48,319 bases of DNA, taken from positions 1-48,319 of the forward strand of contig CAJXNY010000038.1 in assembly GCA_913057435.1 (NCBI GenBank), in the 5' to 3' direction. The translations under genes were made by a program, and so were the position numbers. A model generated the notes under the pieces. The model saw only the letters and a list, made by a program, of their open reading frames with translations, was not told the DNA's origin and searched no databases. Below are positions 9,401 to 16,553 of the stretch, piece after piece (position 1 is the first letter of the stretch; each line of letters opens with the position of its first letter). The DNA comes from an uncultured Oceanospirillaceae bacterium (GTDB taxonomy: Bacteria; Pseudomonadota; Gammaproteobacteria; Pseudomonadales; Balneatricaceae).

Positions 9401-10347
9401 AGATACTCAGCCGTTTCCCGAATTTCCCGCTCACCGCTGAGAAACACCAGAATATCGCCCCGTGGCGCACGCCGCTCACGCTCGAGCTGCTCCAGCTCGT
9501 GCACTGCACGCAGGATACCCTCGGTCTGATTCACACCGACATCATGGTCACTGCTTTCATCCAGTAACGGCCGATACAACACATCAACCGGGAAGGTGCG
9601 GCCGGACACCTCGATGATTGGCGCATTATCAAAGTGCTGTGAGAAGCGCTCCAGGTCGATGGTTGCCGAGGTCACAATCACTTTCAGATCAGGCCGCTTC
9701 GGCAGGATCCGTTTGAGATAACCCAGTAGAAAATCGATATTGAGGCTGCGTTCATGTGCTTCATCAATAATCAGCACTTCATACTGGTTAAGCAGGTGAT
9801 CATGCTGGGTTTCGGCCAGCAGGATACCGTCAGTCATTAGCTTAACCAGGGTGTTTTCGTTGGCCTGTTCAGTAAAACGGACCTGATAACCCACCATCGT
9901 ACCCAGCTGGCAGTGCAGCTCTTCGGCGATACGGGTAGCGACCGTACGGGCCGCAAGTCGACGTGGCTGGGTGTGGCCAATTCGCCCCCTGATACCCAGC
10001 CCTAGCTCCAGACAGATTTTCGGCAACTGGGTTGTTTTACCCGAGCCCGTTTCGCCCGCAATGATCACCACCTGATTATCAGCGATAGCGGCACTGATAT
10101 CATCACGCTTGTGACTGATCGGCAGATCCGGGTACTGGATATCCCCCAGCTGTTGCTTACGCTGCTCTACACGGGCAGCCGAGCGTTCAAGTTTGGCCTG
10201 GATCTCTGCCAGCATCTGGTCAGACGGCTCATTTTTGTCCAGCCGCCGTTTCAGCTGCTGCAAACGTTTACGCAGTGGGAAACGGTCGGCCAGCATACAG
10301 CCGTCCAAAGCCTGGTACAGCGGGGTCAGTTGATCAGTCACAGTCAA
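6418..10347 (-). CDS. hrpA: ATP-dependent RNA helicase HrpA (DEAH box)
   Basis: HrpA is a DEAH/RHA RNA helicase; in E. coli it is linked to mRNA processing and rescue of stalled ribosomes. The 1309-residue product matches the E. coli length (about 1300). Motif I GETGSGKTTQLP, motif II DEAH, motif III SAT and motif VI QRKGRCGR are all present in the first ~450 residues. The helicase-associated domains and the long C-terminal DUF3418 region follow. The start appears to be TTG at 10347 preceded by a GAG-containing weak ribosome site; a GTG two codons later is an alternative. It stands alone between two terminators. Confidence 0.96.
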   Translation of the reverse strand: MTVTDQLTPLYQALDGCMLADRFPLRKRLQQLKRRLDKNEPSDQMLAEIQAKLERSAARVEQRKQQLGDIQYPDLPISHKRDDISAAIADNQVVIIAGETGSGKTTQLPKICLELGLGIRGRIGHTQPRRLAARTVATRIAEELHCQLGTMVGYQVRFTEQANENTLVKLMTDGILLAETQHDHLLNQYEVLIIDEAHERSLNIDFLLGYLKRILPKRPDLKVIVTSATIDLERFSQHFDNAPIIEVSGRTFPVDVLYRPLLDESSDHDVGVNQTEGILRAVHELEQLERERRAPRGDILVFLSGEREIRETAEYLRKAELRDCQVLPLYARLSVAEQNKIFQTNRGVGRRIVLATNVAETSLTVPGIRYVIDPGFARISRYSYRSKVQRLPIEAVSQASANQRKGRCGRVAEGICIRLYSEEDFLGRPEFTDAEIRRTNLAAVILQMLNLRLGDISDFPFLDAPDSRFISDGFNLLEELGAVTDKRQMTQSGRQLSKLPIDPRIGRMVIEAATQGALREVVIIASALSVQDPRERPHDKKQASDEKHRAYAHEESDFLTLVNLWDLYEEQRQDLTQNQLRKFCQKNYLSYMRMREWRDVHRQLHIICKQLNYSENEVVASYEQVHRSLLAGLLGHIGMKNENREYLGARNRKFFIFPASTIYKRSPKWMMAAEMVETSRLFARVAARIEPAWVEPLAAHLVKRNYLEPHWEKKRAQVVASEQVTLYGLIVVAGRTVNYSAIDPPLCHEIFIRSALVEGEFHTRGKFFQHNRNLLDGVEELEAKSRRRDLLVDEEQLYHFYQQKFDLHDGSHVVNGRGFEKWRTQAEQADSQILFMTEQDVLQRSAEHVSAAQYPEQLRQRALNLKLSYEFEPAREDDGLTVNVPLPLLKQLPLQRLEWLVPGMLHDKCCAVLKGLPKQLRKNFVPIPDYVSAFLDKTSFGEGDLYEALALQLKRMTGVIVDPEQLRAVALDKHHQVNISLLDTHGKPLDQSRDWDGLCQRYGDKVEEAILDDSPAQWGRKGLQRWDFGALEEVITVRQAGGLELEAWPALVDCQDNVELTLAMSAAQATALSVQGIARLGLLSMRGQARQVKGKGKVSEIQSSLLLVGGLFDQKSLEEQLMLQAARKLLLLDDSLPRTADQFNERLSAAQLAFANTVKEIALLVLNIHRSYHQVQKRLKGRVDLTAVTILNDIKQQLAGLIHPHYIAQTPWQRLKEYDRYMKSIECRLEKYQRDINQQRFHSEQLSNFWQQYETRAEQHHKQGLSDPALIEFRWMLEEYRVSLFAQHLGTRQTVSEKRLRQQWQQVQA

Positions 10348-10371
10348 TAGAACTCAAAGCAGATAAACAAA

Positions 10372-10391
10372 AGGCCCCAAAAAAGGGGCCT
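10372..10391 (-). terminator. Rho-independent terminator after the amidotransferase gene
   Basis: A stem AGGCCCC/GGGGCCT with an A6 loop, followed by TTTTG on the minus strand, lies 45 bases after the stop of the class II amidotransferase gene. It closes the minus-strand run of genes from 14.8 to 10.4 kb and separates it from hrpA. Confidence 0.75.
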
Positions 10392-10435
10392 GTGAGTATA
10401 CAGTTTCCAGGGCAGGCATGCCCGAGGGCAATCTG

Positions 10436-11224
10436 TCAGCCTCTGGCACAACGTTCCAGTAACGGGTCACCGTCATGGAACACCACCATCTGACCGGTGG
10501 TCAGAGCCGTCCACTGTTCGTGCTCAGTCAGCGGCTCCGTTGCGATCACCGTCACCACGTCGTTTAATGTGGTTTCCTTACAGAAATCGACCGTCATCTC
10601 ACAGTCTTTCAACGACGCTTCACCGAAGGGGGCACGACGAGTCAGCCAGGACAGCTTGGTTGTACAGTACGCAAACAGGTGCTCAGATTCACTGAGCAAC
10701 ATATTGAACACACCCAGGCTGCGCAACTGATCACAGCGTGACTGGATAAAGTCCGCCAGCTCACAGACATCCTCCGGTGGCTGGGGGAACTGCGCTCTGA
10801 TCTCACCCAGCAGCCAGCAGAACGCGTACTCACTATCGGTGGTACCCACGGGCTGATAAAAATTCAGTGGCCAGTCAAACAGTGTTTTTTCCAGCTGACC
10901 ATTATGGGCATAGGTCCAGGTCCGGCCCCAGAGTTCACGGGAAAAGGGATGAGTGTTTTCCAGACAGATACTGCCCACATTGGCCTGGCGGATATGGCTG
11001 ATCACCACCTTGCTTTTGATCGGGTAGTTCTTTACCAGCCGGGCGATCTCAGATTCCACACTGGGGTTAGGATCGTGAAAGCAGCGCATCGCCCTGCCCT
11101 CATAAAACGCGATACCCCAGCCGTCTTTATGCGGACCTGTGCCGCCACCACGTTGCATCAGGCCAGCAAAGCTGAAGCAGATATCCGTAGGTATATTGGC
11201 ACTCATGCCCAGCAGTTCACACAT
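10436..11224 (-). CDS. yafJ: Class II glutamine amidotransferase, YafJ type
   Basis: The 262-residue product is an N-terminal nucleophile amidotransferase. It begins [10 protein letters not shown] with Cys2 as the expected nucleophile after methionine removal. Further family motifs are [44 protein letters not shown] and [13 protein letters not shown]. Members hydrolyse glutamine or gamma-glutamyl amides; the physiological substrate of YafJ is not established. It starts 14 bases after the bactofilin stop codon and is preceded by AAGGAGACGCGGAG, so it is probably translated from the same mRNA as the M23 peptidase and bactofilin. A functional link to them is only suggested by position. Confidence 0.93.
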   Translation of the reverse strand: MCELLGMSANIPTDICFSFAGLMQRGGGTGPHKDGWGIAFYEGRAMRCFHDPNPSVESEIARLVKNYPIKSKVVISHIRQANVGSICLENTHPFSRELWGRTWTYAHNGQLEKTLFDWPLNFYQPVGTTDSEYAFCWLLGEIRAQFPQPPEDVCELADFIQSRCDQLRSLGVFNMLLSESEHLFAYCTTKLSWLTRRAPFGEASLKDCEMTVDFCKETTLNDVVTVIATEPLTEHEQWTALTTGQMVVFHDGDPLLERCARG

Positions 11225-11238
11225 CGCTCCGCGTCTCC

Positions 11239-11691
11239 TTAATCATCCATCGACAGTACAATCTTGTCGGGTAGTGCATTAATCATATCGGATACCAGAT
11301 CCGACGACAGCAACCCGCCCGGTTCCTGTGTCACAACGGACTCCACCGTTCGGCGCTCACCAATGAAAATACCATCATCATCAATCGACAGCTTATGGCA
11401 GACAATCAGGCCATTAACCTCCCCGCCGCTTTCAATGTGAATTTCATTGCAATGCATTTCACCTTCAAGCAAGCCACTGACATTCACTTTAGGGGCTTTG
11501 ATGGTACCTTTGACGCAGCCATGACGGCCAACACTGACTCCACTACTGGAAACAATCGTGCCTTCAAAGCTTCCGTCAATATGCATCCGGCCGACTGCCG
11601 TTACATCGCCACTAAAGCGGTTACCTCGGGCAATAATGCTTACTGCGCTGCGGTCAGGTTTAACGGATAAAGTTTTCTTAATGATGCCCAT
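11239..11691 (-). CDS. Bactofilin (polymer-forming cytoskeletal protein)
   Basis: Bactofilins form nucleotide-free filaments from a right-handed beta-helix and often position cell-wall enzymes. The 150-residue product has a short basic N-terminus ([12 protein letters not shown]) and then the repetitive hydrophobic-glycine pattern of the domain: [37 protein letters not shown] and [12 protein letters not shown] short acidic tail follows. Its first 52 bases overlap the end of the M23 peptidase gene in another frame, and no later methionine would keep the domain whole, so the overlap appears real. Bactofilin next to an M23 peptidase is known in shape-control loci such as Helicobacter ccmA with csd genes. 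Confidence 0.93.
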   Translation of the reverse strand: MGIIKKTLSVKPDRSAVSIIARGNRFSGDVTAVGRMHIDGSFEGTIVSSSGVSVGRHGCVKGTIKAPKVNVSGLLEGEMHCNEIHIESGGEVNGLIVCHKLSIDDDGIFIGERRTVESVVTQEPGGLLSSDLVSDMINALPDKIVLSMDD

Positions 11692-12713
11692 TTGACAGAT
11701 TTTACCGCGCTGAAAGTCTCGTTTACGTTGCTGATATTCATAGCCAGAAACGGTTTAGGATCTAATTTTTTGAACATGTGCCGCACTTCATAGTGCAGAT
11801 GGGGGCCGGTTGAAATCCCGGTATTACCGGTATAACCAATTAACTGCCCTTTACGAATAAAGGACCGACCAGACACCACTACTTTTTTCAGATGAGCAAA
11901 GTAGGTTTTAAAACCAAAGTTATGCTGCAAAATGATCAGATTGCCAAAGCCGCTTTTTTTATGGAAACCGCCATACTCTACCACTCCATCGGCGGTAGCA
12001 TAAATTGGCGTCCCCTGCTTCGCTCGAAAATCAACGCCAGGGTGCAGGGTACGCTTTTTAAGTACCGGATGATTACGCATGCCATAGCCTGCTGTAATCG
12101 CCACCTTACCTTTCAACGGTATACCACTGGGAATCTGGTTCACCAGGTATTTGCGCTGCTCCGTCACCTGCTGCAGGCGCAGTAAACGCTGCGAGGTGGT
12201 ACGGCCATCAGCCGCTAACCCCATCAAGGCTTCCAGTTCCGCCAGCCGCTGCATTGCCTGAGCACTGCGCTGATTCTGCTCCGCCAGTGACAGGTTTTCT
12301 TCAGCAAGGCTATCCCGTTGCTGTTGTAACGCCCCCAGCGCGGAGTCCAGCGCCTGCTTTTCTGCCAGGGCACTGGCGCGTTGCTGATCCAGTGAATCGT
12401 TCAGCTGGGCCAGCACATTACGCTCATTTTTTAACACCCCTAATTCATTCAGGGTGTTGTCCAGCACGGCCTGCTGTTGTTCGAACTGCACCTGATCTTC
12501 ACTGATCTGTTCGTACTCTTCCATAAGCTGCTGATGATCCACTTCCAGATCATCCAGATGACTGCGCGTCACCACTAACAGGCTGTTAGAAATAAAGAAA
12601 CTGATTGCAGCCAATACCAGAAACAGTGCAAACAGATATTTCGCCAGCTGGCCCAGGGTGTACTGATAAGAGCCGTACACCGTGGTCAGCGTGATCACCA
12701 ATTTCTGTTTCAA
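11640..12713 (-). CDS. Membrane-anchored M23 (LytM) peptidoglycan endopeptidase
   Basis: The 357-residue protein has one membrane segment (about residues 28-48), a periplasmic coiled coil (about 50-165) and a C-terminal M23 domain. Zinc ligands are present: HPGVDF with His and Asp, and the HLHYEV signature; GYGMRNHP and TYFAHL complete the site. An intact site predicts active D,D-endopeptidase function, unlike the degenerate activator EnvC. The start is a TTG at 12713 with AGGTG upstream; no ATG fits. The gene overlaps the bactofilin gene by 52 bases, which suggests coupled synthesis, and the bactofilin probably localises this enzyme. Confidence 0.93.
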   Translation of the reverse strand: MKQKLVITLTTVYGSYQYTLGQLAKYLFALFLVLAAISFFISNSLLVVTRSHLDDLEVDHQQLMEEYEQISEDQVQFEQQQAVLDNTLNELGVLKNERNVLAQLNDSLDQQRASALAEKQALDSALGALQQQRDSLAEENLSLAEQNQRSAQAMQRLAELEALMGLAADGRTTSQRLLRLQQVTEQRKYLVNQIPSGIPLKGKVAITAGYGMRNHPVLKKRTLHPGVDFRAKQGTPIYATADGVVEYGGFHKKSGFGNLIILQHNFGFKTYFAHLKKVVVSGRSFIRKGQLIGYTGNTGISTGPHLHYEVRHMFKKLDPKPFLAMNISNVNETFSAVKSVKWASLRKLYPLNLTAAQ

Positions 12714-12801
12714 ACCCGCACCTGCTCCGAGATCACTAATAGGCGGCCCAATATACGGATTAGCAACCGAATTTCCACTACAAGGAGAGAGGTTATATAT
12801 T

Positions 12802-13566
12802 TTAACCGCCCATCACACTGCGCTCTCCCATCGATTTTCCACCGGCACTCGGTGCCGCTGCCAGCACCCGGTCCGCCAGCCGTGAAAACGGCAAACTCTG
12901 CACCCAGACCGTTCCGGTGCCACGCAATGTTGCCAGCCACAGTCCCTCGCCGCCAAACATCATCGATTTCAAACCTTTCACCATCTCGATGTCATATTCA
13001 ATGCCATCGGTAAACGCCACCAGACAACCGGTATCCACTCGCAGGGTTTCACCGTTCAGCTCCTTCTTCACCAGGGTTCCGCCCGCCTGCACAAACGCCA
13101 GACCATCGCCTTCCAAGTGTTGCAAAATAAAGCCCTCACCGCCAAACAGGCCACTGCCCAGTTTGCGATTAAAAGCGATATCTATTTTGGTGCCCAGCGC
13201 TGCGCACAAAAATGCATCTTTCTGGCAATAGAGATTACCGCCAATACTGGCCATATCGACCGGCATAATGGTACCCGGGTACGGCGCGGCAAAAGCCACC
13301 CGTGCTTTACCGCTACCCTGCTGAGTAAAGTGAGTCATAAACACGGACTCACCTGTCAATGCCCGCTTACCCGCCGAAAACAGCTTGCCCAGCAGGCCCT
13401 GTTCTGCTTCGGATCCATCACCCATCCGGGTTTCAAAATTAATACCCTCCTCCATGTAATTCATGGCACCGGCTTCGGCAATCACCGTTTCACCGGGGTC
13501 GAGCTCGACCTCAACGATCTGCATCGATTCACCCAGAATCTGATAGTCCACTTCATGGCAACGCAT
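12802..13566 (-). CDS. TIGR00266/AIM24 family protein
   Basis: The product (254 residues from the ATG at 13566) belongs to the TIGR00266 (DUF124, AIM24-like) family of beta-rich trimeric proteins whose function is unknown. Recognisable stretches are [40 protein letters not shown] and [19 protein letters not shown]. The ATG at 13566 has AGGAG eight bases upstream; a GTG three codons earlier overlaps that ribosome site and is less likely. It lies 18 bases after the antiporter gene and 88 bases before the M23 peptidase, all on the minus strand. A role at the membrane is plausible from neighbours but not shown. Confidence 0.9.
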   Translation of the reverse strand: MRCHEVDYQILGESMQIVEVELDPGETVIAEAGAMNYMEEGINFETRMGDGSEAEQGLLGKLFSAGKRALTGESVFMTHFTQQGSGKARVAFAAPYPGTIMPVDMASIGGNLYCQKDAFLCAALGTKIDIAFNRKLGSGLFGGEGFILQHLEGDGLAFVQAGGTLVKKELNGETLRVDTGCLVAFTDGIEYDIEMVKGLKSMMFGGEGLWLATLRGTGTVWVQSLPFSRLADRVLAAAPSAGGKSMGERSVMGG

Positions 13567-13584
13567 AATAATCACTCCTGTAAA

Positions 13585-14808
13585 TTATGATTGACCCAGC
13601 TGCAAACGTTTAATCAGCCAGGGCATAGTCGGGGCCTGTATACACAGCGTAAAGAGTACCACCCCGTAGGCAATCGACTGAATGGTGTACCAGCTTTCCA
13701 ACTGCAGGGGTAACGCCAGCGCCAGCGCTACCGACACGGAGCCACGAATACCGCCCCAATAGATCACCAGCTGTTCTTTACCACTGATCCGCTCACCTGG
13801 CAGCAGATTGATCAGTGGCACCGTGACTAGCAGCCCCAGCCCTCGAGCCAGCAGGACTGCCACAATACCAATCAACATTGCCAGCCACTGCTCCTGGAAC
13901 ATCGCCAGCGTCACGGTTACCCCCAGTAATAAAAAGATAGACGCATTGGATAGCTCAGCACTGAACGCCCAGAGATTATGCAACGCATGGCGTATCGGAT
14001 TGTCACCTTCCCGACGCTGTAACTCGCCAAACACCAGCCCGGCAACCAGCACCGCCATTACCCCCGATACATGGAAGTGCTCTGCAATCAAAAAGCCGCC
14101 ATAAGCCGCTGACAGCATCACAACCATACGGTTAAAGCTGGTGGTCAGACTACGGTAGAGCAACACTGCCAGCCCAGCGACCAGCGCCCCCACGGCAGCA
14201 CCGCCCAGAAAAATAGTGATGAATTTCAATATCCCGGCCGTCACGGTAATCTGCTCTGCTGGCATCAGCGCCAGCGCGCTAAGCAAGGTAAACAACACAA
14301 TCGCGGTGGCATCATTGAACAGGCTCTCGCCATCCACTAACAGGATCAGTCGAGCAGAGACACCCGCCTGCTTAAACAAATCCAGCACGGCGGCCGGGTC
14401 CGTGGCAGAGAGAATCGCGCCGGTCAGCAATGCCGCCACCCAGGGAAAATACTCGGGATAGCCAATGCCATAAAACAGCAAGGTCGCACTGACACCGGCT
14501 GCCAGTAGCATCATGGGGGTTGATAACAGCAAGATGGCAGCAAGGTTGTGTAACAGCAGCCGACCATCCATATGTAACGCCGCCTCGAATATCAGCACCG
14601 GCAGGAAAACATAGAACACAAGGTCGTTAAAATGGTGCCAGCGCAGGCCCGTATCCAGCCCCGAGCTCACCAGCAGCTCAGAGCCAATAAACCCCCCCGC
14701 CACCAGCACCAGACTGTAAGGAAGATGTAACTTCTGTGCCAGAGGGTGTAAAAGCGCCGCCAGCAATAACATTCCCAGAAAAATAAGCACCAGATCCGCA
14801 ATCGCCAT
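13585..14808 (-). CDS. CPA1-type cation/proton antiporter
   Basis: The 407-residue protein has about 12 membrane segments and aligns in character with NhaP-like Na+(K+)/H+ antiporters. The core motifs are visible: LSATDPAAVLDLFKQ with the membrane Asp, then GESLFNDATAIVLFTLL with the paired Asn-Asp of electroneutral CPA1 exchangers, and YWGGIRGSVSVALALALP near the end. It has no C-terminal cytosolic regulatory domain. It heads a same-strand run with the TIGR00266 gene and faces the thiolase gene across a 238-base divergent region (14809-15046) that must hold both promoters. Ion specificity cannot be read from the sequence. Confidence 0.92.
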   Translation of the reverse strand: MAIADLVLIFLGMLLLAALLHPLAQKLHLPYSLVLVAGGFIGSELLVSSGLDTGLRWHHFNDLVFYVFLPVLIFEAALHMDGRLLLHNLAAILLLSTPMMLLAAGVSATLLFYGIGYPEYFPWVAALLTGAILSATDPAAVLDLFKQAGVSARLILLVDGESLFNDATAIVLFTLLSALALMPAEQITVTAGILKFITIFLGGAAVGALVAGLAVLLYRSLTTSFNRMVVMLSAAYGGFLIAEHFHVSGVMAVLVAGLVFGELQRREGDNPIRHALHNLWAFSAELSNASIFLLLGVTVTLAMFQEQWLAMLIGIVAVLLARGLGLLVTVPLINLLPGERISGKEQLVIYWGGIRGSVSVALALALPLQLESWYTIQSIAYGVVLFTLCIQAPTMPWLIKRLQLGQS

Positions 14809-15046
14809 CAGCCGCCCTCCCGTTGAATTAGTTTAAGCATATCAGTGAAATAACGAATAACGAGGTATTCAGCATTGAGCAATGTGCAACCAATTGTCTA
14901 TTTCGCATCCACCCGGGCCTGCTAACTTGATCTGGCTGGTAGAGAACGTGGTCCCCAGCGAACCAGACACCGCTGTGCCAGCAACTAACGTTTCACCCTA
15001 TCAGCACAGCGGTCGCGACACTCCAATCATGAGAAAGGGATGCAAG

Positions 15047-16231
15047 ATGAGTCAAAGAGAGATTGTAGTACTCAGTGGTGTACGGACAGCGATTGGCGGC
15101 TACGGTGGCAGCCTGAAAGACAAAACTCCCAGTGAGCTGGCAGCCGCCTGTATCAAAGAAGCGGTATCCCGCTCGGGTTTGCGACCTGAACAGATTGGCC
15201 ACAGTGTCTTTGGTAATGTAGTGCACACTGAACGCCGGGATATGTATCTCAGCCGTGCCGCTGCACTGGATGCGGGCCTGCCGGTTGAAACACCTGCACT
15301 CACCGTCAACCGTCTGTGTGGCTCCGGCCTGCAGGCTATTATTACCGCCGCTCAGCAGATCACCAGCAACCAGTGTGATGCCGCGGTTGCCGGTGGGGCT
15401 GAAGTGATGAGCCGGGCCCAGTACTGGCTGCCCGCTGGCCGTTTTGGCCAGCGCATGGGCGATGGTGAAATTATTGATGCCATGGTCGGCGCACTGACCT
15501 GCCCAATGGATAAAACCCACATGGGAATTACCGCTGAAAATATCGCCGACACCTGGAACATCAGCCGGGAAGACCAGGATGCGCTGGCGGTGCTGAGCCA
15601 CAACCGTGCCGAAGCAGCGATCAACGCCGGTCGTTTTGAAAGCCAGATCATCCCGATTGAGGTCAAGAAGCGCCGCGAGCTGATTAACTTCGACACCGAC
15701 GAGCACACCCGGCTGGGCTGCCAGCTGGCCGATATGACCAAGCTGCGTCCCGCCTTTAAAAAAGATGGCTCCGTAACCGCCGGTAACGCTTCCGGCATCA
15801 ATGACGCTGCCGCTGCGGTAACGCTGATGGCGGCCGATGTAGCAGAACAGCAGGGCCTGCAGCCGATGGCACGGCTGGTAGACTTCAGCTTCGCTGGCGT
15901 CGAACCAAAATACATGGGCATTGGCCCGGTACCCGCGGTAAAAGCACTGCTTGAGCGCACCAATTTGAGTGTTGGCGATATCGACCTGTGGGAAGTCAAT
16001 GAAGCCTTCGCCTCTCAGGCACTGGCCGTCTGCCGTGATCTGAGCCTGCCAGCTGAAAAAGTAAACCCGAACGGTTCCGGCATCTCACTGGGCCATCCGA
16101 TAGGTGCCACCGGCGCAATCATCACGGTTAAAGCCCTGCATGAACTGCAGCGCACCCAGGGCCGCTATGCCGTTGTCACCATGTGCATCGGTGGTGGCCA
16201 GGGTATCGCCGCACTGTTCGAACGCATCTAA
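15047..16231 (+). CDS. Acetyl-CoA acetyltransferase (thiolase II, AtoB/PhaA/BktB type)
   Basis: This enzyme condenses two acetyl-CoA to acetoacetyl-CoA or runs the reverse cleavage. From the ATG at 15047 the product is 394 residues, the standard thiolase length. The acylated cysteine is Cys91 in NRLCGSGLQ, GHPIGATGA carries the active-site histidine, and CIGGGQG carries the second cysteine (Cys380). The open frame extends upstream to 14882, but the extra 55 residues have no thiolase character and the chosen ATG follows GGGATGCAAG. No polyhydroxyalkanoate or fatty-acid gene is adjacent, so biosynthetic and degradative roles cannot be separated. Confidence 0.95.
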   Translation: MSQREIVVLSGVRTAIGGYGGSLKDKTPSELAAACIKEAVSRSGLRPEQIGHSVFGNVVHTERRDMYLSRAAALDAGLPVETPALTVNRLCGSGLQAIITAAQQITSNQCDAAVAGGAEVMSRAQYWLPAGRFGQRMGDGEIIDAMVGALTCPMDKTHMGITAENIADTWNISREDQDALAVLSHNRAEAAINAGRFESQIIPIEVKKRRELINFDTDEHTRLGCQLADMTKLRPAFKKDGSVTAGNASGINDAAAAVTLMAADVAEQQGLQPMARLVDFSFAGVEPKYMGIGPVPAVKALLERTNLSVGDIDLWEVNEAFASQALAVCRDLSLPAEKVNPNGSGISLGHPIGATGAIITVKALHELQRTQGRYAVVTMCIGGGQGIAALFERI

Positions 16232-16249
16232 CGGACAACGCACACATCA

Positions 16250-16497
16250 AGCAGGTGGAGGCCTTAACAGCCTCCATCCTCTCCACCACTGAGAATATAG
16301 TTCCGTACCACAGCGGTTCACACACTACATTTGAGCCGGTGGCAGCTTACCTTCGGCTTTCTTCAGGTTCCACCTCGCGATAGACACCCTTGCCGCTCGG
16401 TTAATCGCCCCTCTTGCCGAGCCGATAGCGGGCTTTACACCACCAAGTCATTCAGCCGCATCATGCTAACTGAGACAGCGCCATACCTGGCGCACAC
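16250..16497 (-). mobile_element. Group II intron-like remnant A (no reverse transcriptase)
   Basis: Read on the minus strand, this ~250-base segment begins GTGTGCGCCAGG, fitting the group II 5' consensus GUGYG. It continues through domain I-like sequence (CTTGGTGGTGTAAAGCCCGC, then GCGAGGTGGAACCTGAAG at about 16380-16363). It ends in a domain V-like hairpin (GAACCGCTGTGGTACGGAAC at about 16318-16299, closed by CAGTGGT) and a domain VI-like hairpin GGAGGC/GCCTCC at 16258-16276. Most of domains I-IV, including any reverse transcriptase, is missing. The 5' end sits exactly after the T run of a rho-independent terminator, as class C group II introns do. Assignment is from remembered consensus, not a covariance search. 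Confidence 0.6.
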
Positions 16498-16524
16498 AAG
16501 AAAAACGGGACTCAAAGGCCCCGT
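16498..16524 (-). terminator. Rho-independent terminator of the 615-residue orphan gene
   Basis: On the minus strand ACGGGGC pairs with GTCCCGT (one G-U) around a 6-base loop and is followed by TTTTTCTT. It starts 30 bases after the stop codon of the orphan gene. Intron-like remnant A begins at the next base, so the terminator may have served as the intron target. Confidence 0.8.
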
Positions 16525-16553
16525 CCACTAATGTTCAACTAGCGATACACAAC

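Noticed and set aside
14882-15046. 55-residue N-terminal extension of the thiolase
   Set aside because: It has no thiolase similarity, and the internal ATG gives the standard 394-residue length with a ribosome site.
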